64,000 nt of DNA, from the NCBI GenBank assembly GCA_963763325.1, contig CAVXOL010000023.1:558001-622000 (forward strand), read 5' to 3'. Origin of the DNA: JBBECJ01 sp963763325 (GTDB lineage Bacteria; Chloroflexota; Chloroflexia; Thermomicrobiales; CFX8). The notes beneath the pieces are model-generated. The model was not told where the DNA came from, ran no database searches, and was given only the letters and a program-made list of their open reading frames with translations. The position numbers were made by a program, and so were the translations under genes. Of this stretch, positions 35,404 through 44,170 are shown piece after piece (positions within the stretch are counted from its first letter, which is position 1; every line of letters starts with the position of its first letter).

Positions 35404-37467
35404 ATGGCTACGCCGCCGTCTGATTCGGCAAGCGAGATCGAGCGCCTCCGCGAGCGTGTCGCCCAGCTGGAAGCCAATCTGGCCCAGGCCGAGGCCGAAC
35501 GCCAGGAGGTCCATGCGTACGCGACACGCCGCGATGAGCAGTGGAGTGATTACCTGCGGCTGTTCCACGCGATTCCAGTCGGAATCGCGTATATCGACAG
35601 TCATAAGGTCTTCCAGCTCTGCAATCAGGCAGCGGCCGGGTTTCTCGGTCGCGCTATCGATCAGGTCGTCGGCGCGCATCTACACAATGCCATCCCCAAC
35701 AATCCACGAGCCTGGGACATTATCGATCGCGCGCTCGACGGTACCGAAGGGCAGGCAATCCAGCAGATCACCCTCACGTTCAGCGACCGGTCGGCTGTCG
35801 GACCGCGTGACTTCCTGATCGGGTTCCTGTCCGACACGACGACCGATGGCGTGCGTCGTGGCGTCTACGTGACGTTGCATGACGTCTCTGAACTGGTCCA
35901 GACCCAGGAGGCCCTGGCGTTCCTGACCGAAGCCAGCACTCAGCTCGCCGGCTCAATCGACTACGACGCTACCCTGCGGACAGCCGTCGAGCTCGCCGTT
36001 CCGCGCCTGGCTGACTTCTGCATGATCGACATCGTTGCCGACGAAACCGGGCACGTCGTCGCGCGTGCCGTCGATCCCGAACGCGAGAAGCTACTCTACG
36101 AAGTTCGGGAGCACTACCCGTTCGATCCGCGTGAGAGCGCACCGTGGATCACGCTCGTCCGCGAGCAGGGGCCGATCCTCGCGCCAGACGCGGACGACGG
36201 TCAGATCGCTGCCCTCGCGCGAGACGCCGGCCACGCCGACTACCTGCGCCGGATCGCAGCCAGATCGACACTCTTCATCCCACTATTGGCCGGCAACGAG
36301 TTGACCGGGATCCTGTCACTTGGGATGGCCGAATCGAACCGGCGCTTCGGCCCCGCCGAACAGCGGCTGGCGGAAGAGCTTGCCCGCAGAGTGACGACAT
36401 CGATCGTCAACGCAAGCATTCACCGCGACGCACAGTCGGCAGAGGCACGCTATAGGGGTTTGTTCGAAGGCGCCGCCGACGCGATCGCCGTCGTCGACAG
36501 CGACGGGTATTACATCGATGTCAACCCGGCCATGTCCGAGCTGACCGGCTATTCACGGTCCGAGCTGCTGACCTTCCGAGCCGGTGACGGCCAGCTTACC
36601 TCGGCCGGTCCCAGCTCGGCCCGCCCGCGTTTCGAGCAAATCCGCGCCGAAGGGTCATTTCGCGGAGAAATGGAGCTGCGCCGTAAGAACGGCACGATCG
36701 TCCCAGTCGAATCAGTCATCCGCTCGATCCGCTTGCCAGGTGGAACGGCGTTCATCAACATGATGCGCGACATCTCCCACCGGCGCGAGTTGGACCGAAT
36801 GCAGCGTGAGTTCATGGCGATCGTGACGCACGAGCTCAGGGGGCCACTGACCTCGATCAAGGGCTTCAGCCAGATCATGCGCCGGCAGCAGAGCTACAAC
36901 GAGCGAGCCATCGACTCGATCCTGCTCCAAACCGGACAGATCGAGCGGCTGGTCGACGATATGCTCGACGCTGCCAGTTCCGATGCTGACCGCCTCGAAT
37001 TGCAGCTTGCCGAAGTCGATCTTGTACAGCTCACCCGGATGGCTATCGATCAGGCCGAAGCTGCGGCTCCCGGTCAGACGATCCGAGTCGAGACGAACCA
37101 GTCCGCATTGATCGGCCACTGGGACGCAGAGCGGCTTGTCCAGGTCTTCAGCAACCTGTTGTCGAACGCGGTCAAGTACAGTCCGGACGGGGGTGAGATC
37201 GTCGTCACGGTCGATCGAGAAGGCGACATTGCGCAGGTCACAATCACGGACCAGGGAATCGGCATCCCGCGCGACGCGCAGGCGCACCTGTTCGAACGCT
37301 TCTACCGAGTTGAAGCAACAGGCCACAATAGTGTCAAGGGCCTCGGACTTGGCCTCTATATCACCCGCACATTGATCGAAGCCCACGGCGGCCAGATCAG
37401 CGTCTCGAGCGAGGTCGGTCAGGGAAGTACGTTCTCGTTCACACTGCCGTGCGCCAGCGAAGCATGA
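35404..37467 (+). CDS. PAS-GAF-PAS sensor histidine kinase
   Basis: A 687-residue soluble kinase. Coiled coil (about 10-40), PAS (about 45-165), GAF (about 175-335), second PAS (about 345-460), HisKA with H476 in IVTHELRGPLTSIKGF and a complete HATPase domain (NLLSNAVKYSPDGG, ITDQGIGIP, GLGLGLYIT). AGAGG lies six bases before the ATG. It shares its kinase core with the preceding gene. The stop overlaps the start of the lipoprotein gene by four bases (ATGA), so the kinase and the lipoprotein are co-translated. Confidence 0.92.
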   Translation: MATPPSDSASEIERLRERVAQLEANLAQAEAERQEVHAYATRRDEQWSDYLRLFHAIPVGIAYIDSHKVFQLCNQAAAGFLGRAIDQVVGAHLHNAIPNNPRAWDIIDRALDGTEGQAIQQITLTFSDRSAVGPRDFLIGFLSDTTTDGVRRGVYVTLHDVSELVQTQEALAFLTEASTQLAGSIDYDATLRTAVELAVPRLADFCMIDIVADETGHVVARAVDPEREKLLYEVREHYPFDPRESAPWITLVREQGPILAPDADDGQIAALARDAGHADYLRRIAARSTLFIPLLAGNELTGILSLGMAESNRRFGPAEQRLAEELARRVTTSIVNASIHRDAQSAEARYRGLFEGAADAIAVVDSDGYYIDVNPAMSELTGYSRSELLTFRAGDGQLTSAGPSSARPRFEQIRAEGSFRGEMELRRKNGTIVPVESVIRSIRLPGGTAFINMMRDISHRRELDRMQREFMAIVTHELRGPLTSIKGFSQIMRRQQSYNERAIDSILLQTGQIERLVDDMLDAASSDADRLELQLAEVDLVQLTRMAIDQAEAAAPGQTIRVETNQSALIGHWDAERLVQVFSNLLSNAVKYSPDGGEIVVTVDREGDIAQVTITDQGIGIPRDAQAHLFERFYRVEATGHNSVKGLGLGLYITRTLIEAHGGQISVSSEVGQGSTFSFTLPCASEA

Positions 37468-38681
37468 CGATCAAGACGCCCTATCGGGTCTTTTCTACCC
37501 AATCTAACCAGCAGGTACGAACGTACTCATTGCTGATCCGGGCCGGAATGATCGTGGCAACATTGCTTGCACTGGCACTCCTCGTCGCGTGCAGCGGTGC
37601 GAATGCGCCGGATCCGACACCGACAGCACCCATCACAGACAATCAGGCGACGACAACGCCATCAATCGCGAGTGAGCCGACTGCGGTCGTTCCGACCGCC
37701 ACATCTGAGGCACCGTCGCCAACCGCGACAGCCGAGCCGACCGCGAGTCCGACACCGAGCCCGACTCCAACTCCACCGCCGGACGGCTACGATCCAGGTG
37801 TTGGGACGCAGGCGGATATTTACGGTTACCCGGCTGTTGCCGAGTGGTTTCCTGACGGACTTGACTACCAGGTCGCCAGCCACCAAATGGCGCAGCGTCC
37901 ATGGACGCCGACCGACCCGACACTCTTCCTGCCTGAGTATTATGTCGATTCCACTGCGAGTGATGCTGCATCTGGCCCATCGCCAACTGAGGCCGAGCAG
38001 ATCCAGCATCTCGACGCGTTCCTGGCGCAGCGTTTTCCGAGCCAGCCGGAGCGGGTTGACACGGCGTTGGCGCTGCTTTCCGATGAGCGAATGCTGGCAA
38101 AGGTTGCCGATCATCGGTTGCGCGTTGCGCTGGTCGCGCTGACGGGAACAGTCGCGGAGCCAGCCATCGAACGGTTCCTCAACGACTTCCTGCTGCTGGA
38201 GTTCGCGGATCTCGCTGGTGAGCGGAACGGCGAGTCAGACACGACTGTGGACATCAACGGCGTCCCACGCCAGCAGATCCGGATCAACAGCCGTCACCAG
38301 CACGAGCACTTCTCGCTGTTGAGCGTCGCGCTGAGTCACGAGCTCATCCATGACGACGGATCGAACTCGCGCGATGAGGAACGGATCGCGCCGATGCTCC
38401 AGCAGATCGTTCACATCCAGCAGTTGCTGACCGACCCTGAGATCGCGTACGAGCAGAGCTGGCTCCAGCAGTACTACAACACACTGACGCTGGGCCGGCT
38501 CAGCCCGCTGTTGGAGAACCGGTTGACGGTCCACGAGAGCGGTCAACCGGTCTGGCCCGGCAGCGGGCGAACTACATCGTCATTCATGGCTTATCTGGAC
38601 GGCTACCTGCTCGGATCAGGAGCTGCCAGAATCATCAAGCCCGTCGCCGCTGCTCCACGCGATCCTGCTGGCGCTGGCTGA
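37464..38681 (+). CDS. Lipoprotein with HExxH-like segment; N-terminal part of a frame-interrupted gene
   Basis: A lipoprotein: hydrophobic signal segment ending in LLVAC, with C43 as the lipidated residue, then a Thr/Pro/Ser-rich linker (about 50-115) and a folded region containing HELIH at 292-296, a zincin-like HExxH. The overlap with the histidine kinase (ATGA) indicates coupled expression. The frame drifts near 38625: dropping one base, for example in GCTGCC, joins this to the peptidase domain encoded from 38692 through a continuous helix-like sequence (SSSPSPLLHAILLALAERGA). In the given frame it ends at 38681 with low-complexity residues. Confidence 0.72.
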   Translation: MTIKTPYRVFSTQSNQQVRTYSLLIRAGMIVATLLALALLVACSGANAPDPTPTAPITDNQATTTPSIASEPTAVVPTATSEAPSPTATAEPTASPTPSPTPTPPPDGYDPGVGTQADIYGYPAVAEWFPDGLDYQVASHQMAQRPWTPTDPTLFLPEYYVDSTASDAASGPSPTEAEQIQHLDAFLAQRFPSQPERVDTALALLSDERMLAKVADHRLRVALVALTGTVAEPAIERFLNDFLLLEFADLAGERNGESDTTVDINGVPRQQIRINSRHQHEHFSLLSVALSHELIHDDGSNSRDEERIAPMLQQIVHIQQLLTDPEIAYEQSWLQQYYNTLTLGRLSPLLENRLTVHESGQPVWPGSGRTTSSFMAYLDGYLLGSGAARIIKPVAAAPRDPAGAG

Positions 38682-38691
38682 GCGAGGCGCC

Positions 38692-39672
38692 GTGGTTCCG
38701 GCTGACGCGGCATTCGACGACGCCACGATTGACTTCATCGAACGCAACCACGCGCCGGTAGGGCCAGTCGAGCTGGTGACAGTCGGCTGCATCCTGCGGC
38801 TCGACATCCCACTATGCACAAACCCGCCGGCAGCACCGATCCCAGCCATCAATGGGATAGCGTTGCGTGACATCGACGGTGAGCCGCTGCGTTACCTCAG
38901 TGCCGACGAGCACTCCTACTTTGATGGAAACACACTCATCCACGGCGCGTTCGTCGTCACCGGCGATCCGAGCGATACGATCGCCTCGGTATCGCTCGAG
39001 GTCATCGCGGACGGAACTGTGATTGCCACCGGCGTCCTTGCAGGAGGAGTTCCGACGCAGACGTTCGGCAACGACCGGACGCTCCAGGTCGGCGCCGGAG
39101 ACCTGCTCTTCACAATCTCATCAACCCAGTTCGTCGGGATCGACCGGACAACGGACGCCTTGCTCAGACTGCGCGTTCGGGTGACGACGACGAACGGTGC
39201 AGAGGCCGTCGGTGATTATGGCGACGTCGGCAAGCTCGTCCGCTACCGAGGCGAGAATCGATACGAGGACCGCGACGACGCGCGCGGTGGCGACGATTGG
39301 CTGACGCCCTCCGCGCTGGCATTGCTGCAACATTTCGGTGACGCGATCGTGATTGGCGACATCAGCGACATGAACGGCGGCCCATTCCCGCCGCACGAAA
39401 CGCATCGGGACGGCATCGACATCGACGCCTGGTTCTGGGGCTACAACGAGCTCGATGCCGCGACTGCCGAAATCCTCGTCAGCCACCTCAATGATCCGAC
39501 CTTCGGCTCACGGATCGAGCTCGTCTATGTCACTTACGAGCAGATCGAGACCGACCCGCTCTGGCTCGCCATCCGCGACGTCACCCTCGCCGACGGCCGC
39601 GCCGCACGAGACGTGATCCAGCCGTACGCTGGACACGACACGCACTTTCATTGGCGCATTGCGTCACCCTGA
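38692..39672 (+). CDS. LAS-family peptidase domain (penicillin-insensitive endopeptidase-like)
   Basis: About 326 residues. It has an immunoglobulin-like beta region in the first half and, near the C-terminus, the Zn-peptidase pattern of LAS enzymes: H235-x-x-H238-R-D-G-I-D243-I-D245 (PPHETHRDGID) and H315-x-x-H318-x-H320 (HDTHFHWRI), which resembles MepA (M74) and the M15 family. Such enzymes cut peptidoglycan cross-links. Probably the C-terminal part of the upstream lipoprotein, since the frame continues upstream of the GTG at 38692; together they would be a surface-exposed cell-wall hydrolase. Confidence 0.75.
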   Translation: MVPADAAFDDATIDFIERNHAPVGPVELVTVGCILRLDIPLCTNPPAAPIPAINGIALRDIDGEPLRYLSADEHSYFDGNTLIHGAFVVTGDPSDTIASVSLEVIADGTVIATGVLAGGVPTQTFGNDRTLQVGAGDLLFTISSTQFVGIDRTTDALLRLRVRVTTTNGAEAVGDYGDVGKLVRYRGENRYEDRDDARGGDDWLTPSALALLQHFGDAIVIGDISDMNGGPFPPHETHRDGIDIDAWFWGYNELDAATAEILVSHLNDPTFGSRIELVYVTYEQIETDPLWLAIRDVTLADGRAARDVIQPYAGHDTHFHWRIASP

Positions 39673-39882
39673 GCGCGACGACCAGAATTTCCACCACCGA
39701 CGCTTCTCCCGGACTGTCGGTGCGTGTCGTTGAGCATAGTGCTCGACCAGCTCGTCGTGCGCGCGTTCCAATTGAACGATCCGTTTCGAGAGGATCGACG
39801 TGAGAGCGCCGCGCTGGTCCCGCTGTCGCATCCGGGCGCGGAGCGTGGCGACCAGTTTGCGGCGGCTCACGTCATCGTTCAC
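39664..39882 (-). CDS. 72-residue coiled-coil protein downstream of amidase
   Basis: A small basic protein of 72 residues, mostly a predicted coiled coil (RARMRQRDQRGALTSILSKR, QLERAHDELVEHYAQRH) with a C-terminal RRWWKFW patch that could touch membranes. The GTG at 39882 lies four bases past the amidase stop on the same strand, so it could be translated by coupling. It overlaps the end of the convergent peptidase gene by nine bases. No family recognised; a chance open frame is possible. Confidence 0.45.
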   Translation of the reverse strand: MNDDVSRRKLVATLRARMRQRDQRGALTSILSKRIVQLERAHDELVEHYAQRHAPTVREKRRWWKFWSSRSG

Positions 39883-39886
39883 TGCG

Positions 39887-41311
39887 CTATTCGACAACCG
39901 GAGGGCGTCGCTTCCAGACGCCGGTGGCCTGCTCGAAGGCGTGAGCGAGCTGGAGAACACCAAAATCGTCGTGTCGCCGGCCAACGATCTGGATACCAAC
40001 CGGTAATCCTTCCGGCGTGAAGCCGCACGGGACCGAGATGGCCGGCAATCCGGTAACGGTGACGTAGTAAGCCGACTTCATCCAGGCGATGTAGGTCTCC
40101 ATCTCGACGCCATTGATCTCGGTCGGATATGGCGTGTTGACGTCGAACGGCGGCACCTGGTTCACCGGGCCAATCAGGAACTCGTAGCCCTCCATGAACG
40201 CAGCGGCCTGGTTGTAGACGGCTGACTGCTTCGCCATCGCCTTGCCGACATCGATGGCTGAGAGCTTCAACCCTTCCTCGACGTTCCAGATGACTGTGTC
40301 CTTGTACATGTCCCGGTGTTTCGCGATCAGATCAACGTGCTGGGTGGCGAAGCTGAACGCGCGCAGATCGCGGAAGGCGTCATCGGCCCCTGTGAAGTCC
40401 GGTGCGGCTTCCTCGACATCGCATCCCAATCTGTCAAAGACCGGCCTGCCCGCCTCCAGCACATCCCGAACGCGCGGATCGACCGGCAGGCCGCCGAAGT
40501 CGGGGCTGAAGGCGACCCGCACGCCATTGAAATCCCGGTCGAGCGAGCGGCGGAAGATGTCACCCGGCTCCTCGATTGCCAGCTGGACGCGATGATCGTA
40601 TCCGGCGATCGTCGAGAGCATCAATGCGACATCAGCGACAGTTCGCGCCAGCGGCCCCTTGACGCCAAGCGGACTCCACGGCATCGAGCTGCCTGAAACG
40701 GGAACACGACCCGGCGACGGCCGGAAGCCGACGACGTTGTTGAAGTTGCCGGGGTTGCGCAGTGAGCCGCCCATGTCGCTGCCATCGGCGATTGGGGTCA
40801 TTCCGCAGGCAAGCGTCACAGCCGCGCCGCCGCTGGAACCGCCACAGGTCCTTGTCGTGTCATACGGGTTGAGCGTCGGACCGAAGACCGGGTTGAATGT
40901 TTGCGAACCGGCGCCCCATTCCGGCACGTTCGATTTGCCGATCGTCAATGCGCCGGCAGCCTTCAGCCGGGTGATCATCAAAGTGTCATGCTTTGGGACG
41001 TTATCTGCGAAGAGTGGCGACCCGTAGGTCGTCCGCATGCCGGCAGTGTCTTCAAGGTCCTTGTGAACGATCGGCAGCCCATGCAGGACACCGACGTCGT
41101 CACCTCGTGCCAGCCGCTCATCGGCAGCGTCGGCGAGCGCCATTGCCTCATCGTCGGAGATCTTCGTAACGATTGCGTTGACCTTCGGGTTCACCCGCGC
41201 GATCTGCTCCAGATGCGCCTGCATCACCTCGCGCGCCGAGAGATCCTTCTTGCGGATCTTCGCCGCCATTTCGGTTGCCGTCATGTAGACCAGTTCGTCG
41301 CTCGACACCAC
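39887..41311 (-). CDS. Amidase signature family protein
   Basis: A 474-residue amidase with the Ser-Ser-Lys triad: K84 in HKD, S159/S160 in GGSSGGAAV and the nucleophile S183 in GSDMGGSLRNP. Hydrolyses amide bonds in a range of small molecules; the gene neighbourhood does not fix a substrate, and no GatC-like subunit is nearby, so a tRNA amidotransferase role is unlikely. GTG 41311, with GGGGAG upstream; a second GTG follows directly. Its stop is close to the start of the coiled-coil gene downstream. Confidence 0.9.
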   Translation of the reverse strand: MVSSDELVYMTATEMAAKIRKKDLSAREVMQAHLEQIARVNPKVNAIVTKISDDEAMALADAADERLARGDDVGVLHGLPIVHKDLEDTAGMRTTYGSPLFADNVPKHDTLMITRLKAAGALTIGKSNVPEWGAGSQTFNPVFGPTLNPYDTTRTCGGSSGGAAVTLACGMTPIADGSDMGGSLRNPGNFNNVVGFRPSPGRVPVSGSSMPWSPLGVKGPLARTVADVALMLSTIAGYDHRVQLAIEEPGDIFRRSLDRDFNGVRVAFSPDFGGLPVDPRVRDVLEAGRPVFDRLGCDVEEAAPDFTGADDAFRDLRAFSFATQHVDLIAKHRDMYKDTVIWNVEEGLKLSAIDVGKAMAKQSAVYNQAAAFMEGYEFLIGPVNQVPPFDVNTPYPTEINGVEMETYIAWMKSAYYVTVTGLPAISVPCGFTPEGLPVGIQIVGRRHDDFGVLQLAHAFEQATGVWKRRPPVVE

Positions 41312-41401
41312 GCCCCACTCCCCTCAGTACGTAGCTGACAGCGAACAGCCGCCAGCCATCAGCCTGTGGGGTATTGTCCACGGAAACGGGCAATCGCGCG
41401 A

Positions 41402-41956
41402 TTACTCGAAGATGTCGGCGACGGCAAGCGTGACGTGAGGGAGCGCACCAATGGAGATGGTGTCGCCCGACTGGAGGTGCTCTATCATGCGATAGTTCGA
41501 CCCCTCAGGCTGCCAGAACCGATGGATCGTCCGCGCATTCACATCGACGACCCAGACTTCAGGGACACCTGTGCGAGCGTACAGCGGAACCTTCGTGCGA
41601 AGGTCAAACGAGAGCGTCGTGTCGGAAACTTCGATCAGAAGCAGGACATCGTCGGGCTTTGGATGACTGGTGCGATAGCGTTGCAGCCGCACGACCGAGA
41701 TATCGGGTTGCACGAGTGAGAGATCACTAAGCCGAACGGGACTTCCGAACCGGACACGCGCCGCCTTCTCGATCTGTCCGACCAGGTGGTCGAAGAACAT
41801 GTCGATAACGTCCTCGTGTGGCTCATTGATCGGACTCATATCGATCAGGTCTCCCTCGATCAGTTCAACCCGATCGTCCTCCGAGAGAACGCCAGCGGCG
41901 ACGAACTGCTTGAGATCGTCAACGGTGAATTGGTGCCGTGTCGGAACCGCGACCAT
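41402..41956 (-). CDS. Uma2-family endonuclease (DUF820)
   Basis: A 184-residue restriction-endonuclease-like protein of the Uma2 family, common in Cyanobacteria and Chloroflexota. The PD-ExK core is seen as QPDISVV, IEVSDTT and RTKVPLYAR. The N-terminal region MVAVPTRHQFTVDDL and VELIEGDLIDMSPI are standard. ATG 41956 with GAGGAG upstream. Followed downstream on the same strand by the amidase gene, without a clear link. Function in vivo is unknown. Confidence 0.85.
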   Translation of the reverse strand: MVAVPTRHQFTVDDLKQFVAAGVLSEDDRVELIEGDLIDMSPINEPHEDVIDMFFDHLVGQIEKAARVRFGSPVRLSDLSLVQPDISVVRLQRYRTSHPKPDDVLLLIEVSDTTLSFDLRTKVPLYARTGVPEVWVVDVNARTIHRFWQPEGSNYRMIEHLQSGDTISIGALPHVTLAVADIFE

Positions 41957-41994
41957 CGTGACTCCTCGAATCAGCGACAAGGCTGCAAAAAACG

Positions 41995-42567
41995 CTAGCG
42001 CGAGATATCGGCGACCGTGAAAGAAACCGCCGGCAGCATCACCGACGTGATCGTTTCGCCCAGCTTGATCGCCCGGCGGAAGGTGAACTGGCCGTCTGAC
42101 GGCTCCGCGAATTGGTGGACGACGTGTCGCTTCACGTCCCAGACCCAGTACTCCTGAACACCTGCCGCTGCGTAGATCGCTGCCTTGGATGAGAGGTCGC
42201 GTGAGAGTGAGCTATCCGAGACTTCGATTATCAGAAGTGCGTCGGCAGGGCCCGGAATCTCGTCATACTCTTTGTTCCGCATGACGACAAAGTCAGGAAG
42301 CAGCTCGGTGTGCTCGCTGATTCGGAACGAACCCTGTGGGCTAATCAGACCTTCGTCTCCGACGAGCGGAACCAGTACATGAACGAGCCGGGTTATGCCA
42401 AGAACGTGAGGACGCCCGATCGGACTCATCTGGACGATCTCTCCTTCGATCAGTTCGACGCGTTCCTTCTCTCCAAGAATTCCTGCCTTTGCCATCTCGT
42501 GAAACTCGTGGACTGTGAACAGGCGTCGCGTGATCGTCTCGGCTGGAAGTGATGCTAGCGCGGCCAT
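41995..42567 (-). CDS. Uma2-family endonuclease (DUF820)
   Basis: A 190-residue Uma2 protein, related to the neighbouring gene at 41402 and to the copy at 51047. Motifs: VELIEGEIVQMSPIG, LLPDFVVMR, IIEVSDSSLSRD and a Lys in SSKAAIYA. ATG 42567 with AAGGAGG just upstream. With 41402 it makes a tandem pair 38 bases apart, probably one transcript. The conserved core residues suggest it is not decayed. Confidence 0.85.
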   Translation of the reverse strand: MAALASLPAETITRRLFTVHEFHEMAKAGILGEKERVELIEGEIVQMSPIGRPHVLGITRLVHVLVPLVGDEGLISPQGSFRISEHTELLPDFVVMRNKEYDEIPGPADALLIIEVSDSSLSRDLSSKAAIYAAAGVQEYWVWDVKRHVVHQFAEPSDGQFTFRRAIKLGETITSVMLPAVSFTVADISR

Positions 42568-42734
42568 GTCGCCTCCTTCGCGAGGGTTTCAGTGCTTCAA
42601 GCATAACGTACCGGGTTGGCGAGTTCGGCTGACCGTGCTGTAATACGCCAACGCATTCAGACGCGAAGCAGCGAGGCCGGTGATGGACGCGATGGGGTGT
42701 CGCGCGGTGTCAACGGCCATGATGGAGAGAGACA

Positions 42735-43946
42735 ATGACCGCGACGACCTCACCAGGCATTGAAGAACTCTTTTCGGACCGCGCCAAGCTGGCCCGGCCC
42801 GGTTTCGTTGGCACCAACCCGCGCGCGATCGCCGACGTGATCGCCTTCTCCGGTGGCTACCCGGACCCGTCGTCGTTGCCGATTCAGGACATTATCGAGT
42901 CAACCCGGATCGCCCTCGAGCGCGATGGTGAGTGGGCGTTGCAGTACGCCTTTGGATCGGGTGTGCCGGAGCTGGTCGAGCAGTTGAGAGCCAAGCTGGC
43001 TCGCGATCAGGGCATCCAGGCCGGCGTCGAGAACATCCTGATCACGAGCGGCTCGTCGCAGGCGCTGGCGTTGATCTATGAGCTGTTCGTCAATCCAGGC
43101 GATGTCATGCTGGCCGAGGCGCCGTGGTTCATGGGTTCGATTTGGCGAGCGCGGGCCAGCGGTGCTGACATCCGCGAGATCCCACTCGACGATCAGGGTC
43201 TGGACGTCGTCGAGCTGGAGCGGGTACTTAACGAACTCAAAGCCGAGGGTAAGCGCGCCAAGTTCCTCTATCTTGTGCCAACCTTCCAGAACCCGACCGG
43301 TATCACCTACACGCTCGAACGGCGCAAGCGGATTGTCGAGCTGGCGCAGGAACACGGTCTGCCGATCCTCGAAGACGACGCCTACTTCGACCTGCGTTTC
43401 GAGGGCGAGACCCTGCCGCCGCTCTACACGCTCGACGACCAGGGGCTGGTCATGTACTGCGGGACATTCTCGAAGATTATGTCGGCCGGAATGCGTCTCG
43501 GCTGGTGTGTCGCGAGCGCGCCGCTGACCGCGAGGCTGGCCGGCCTCAAGACCGACTCCGGCACCAACCCGTTCGCCAGCCACGTCGCGGCCCAGTTCGC
43601 CGCCTCCGGGACACTGACCGAGCACATCGCCCACCTGCGTCCGCTCTACAAGCAGCGCCGTGATGTCATGCTGGCCGCGCTTGAAGAGCATATGCCGGAA
43701 GGGACGACCTGGACGGTACCGGAGGGTGGCTTTTTCATCTGGATGACGCTGCCGGAAGGGATCAACTGCACCGAAATCGCGCCAATCGCCCAGCAGCGCG
43801 GTGTCGGGATCGGGATGGGGACGATGTTCTACGCCAACGGTGGCGGCGAGAACAAAGTGCGCCTCTCCTACTCCTTCAACGACGACGACCAAATCCGTGA
43901 CGGTATTCGGATTCTCGCCGAGGTCATGCGCGAGGCGGCAGGCTAA
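42735..43946 (+). CDS. PLP-dependent aminotransferase, class I/II (2-aminoadipate transaminase-like)
   Basis: A 403-residue fold-type I enzyme of the MocR/AspC-like group. The PLP lysine is K247 in FSKIMSAGMRLGW; LVPTFQNPTG and EDDAYFD are the usual substrate and PLP contacts. It resembles 2-aminoadipate/KynA-II type transaminases of thermophiles. ATG 42735 is preceded by GGAGAG. A strong hairpin terminator follows at 43968. Substrate among branched-chain, aromatic or 2-oxoadipate acceptors cannot be resolved. Confidence 0.9.
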   Translation: MTATTSPGIEELFSDRAKLARPGFVGTNPRAIADVIAFSGGYPDPSSLPIQDIIESTRIALERDGEWALQYAFGSGVPELVEQLRAKLARDQGIQAGVENILITSGSSQALALIYELFVNPGDVMLAEAPWFMGSIWRARASGADIREIPLDDQGLDVVELERVLNELKAEGKRAKFLYLVPTFQNPTGITYTLERRKRIVELAQEHGLPILEDDAYFDLRFEGETLPPLYTLDDQGLVMYCGTFSKIMSAGMRLGWCVASAPLTARLAGLKTDSGTNPFASHVAAQFAASGTLTEHIAHLRPLYKQRRDVMLAALEEHMPEGTTWTVPEGGFFIWMTLPEGINCTEIAPIAQQRGVGIGMGTMFYANGGGENKVRLSYSFNDDDQIRDGIRILAEVMREAAG

Positions 43947-43967
43947 CACTCATCCCTCGCGAATAAA

Positions 43968-44010
43968 CCCCTCCCGGCCAGGTAGCTGGCCAGGAGGGGT
44001 TGTTCCGTTT
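43968..44010 (+). terminator. Rho-independent terminator after the aminotransferase
   Basis: A 14-bp stem (CCCCTCCCGGCCAG and CTGGCCAGGAGGGG at 43968-43981 and 43986-43999, one mismatch) with a four-base loop, then a T-rich stretch TTGTTCCGTTTG. A textbook intrinsic terminator 21 bases past the stop. Confidence 0.85.
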
Positions 44011-44023
44011 GTAACGTGTGCTT

Positions 44024-44170
44024 CTAGGGCGTGTCTGACGAATCATTATTGTCCCGATTCCAACTCAACGGGGCTCCGTTCATGGCCGTACGTTCGTTGC
44101 CGTGACCTTGCGCCGTCTGATGGAAGAGGTTGCCAGGACCGCTGTTTCGGATTCTTCAGACAGGCCCTAG
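44024..44170. mobile_element. MITE-like element, 147 bp
   Basis: Inverted terminal repeats of 21 bases at 44024-44044 and 44150-44170 match in 19 positions (both begin with CTAGGGC). CTAG at both outer ends may be a target duplication, as in IS5-type elements. No coding capacity. The right terminal repeat holds the stop codon of the neighbouring FHA regulator. Confidence 0.7.

Noticed and set aside
44030..44160. A transposase gene in the small repeat-flanked element
   Set aside because: No open frame of useful length between the terminal repeats; it is non-autonomous.
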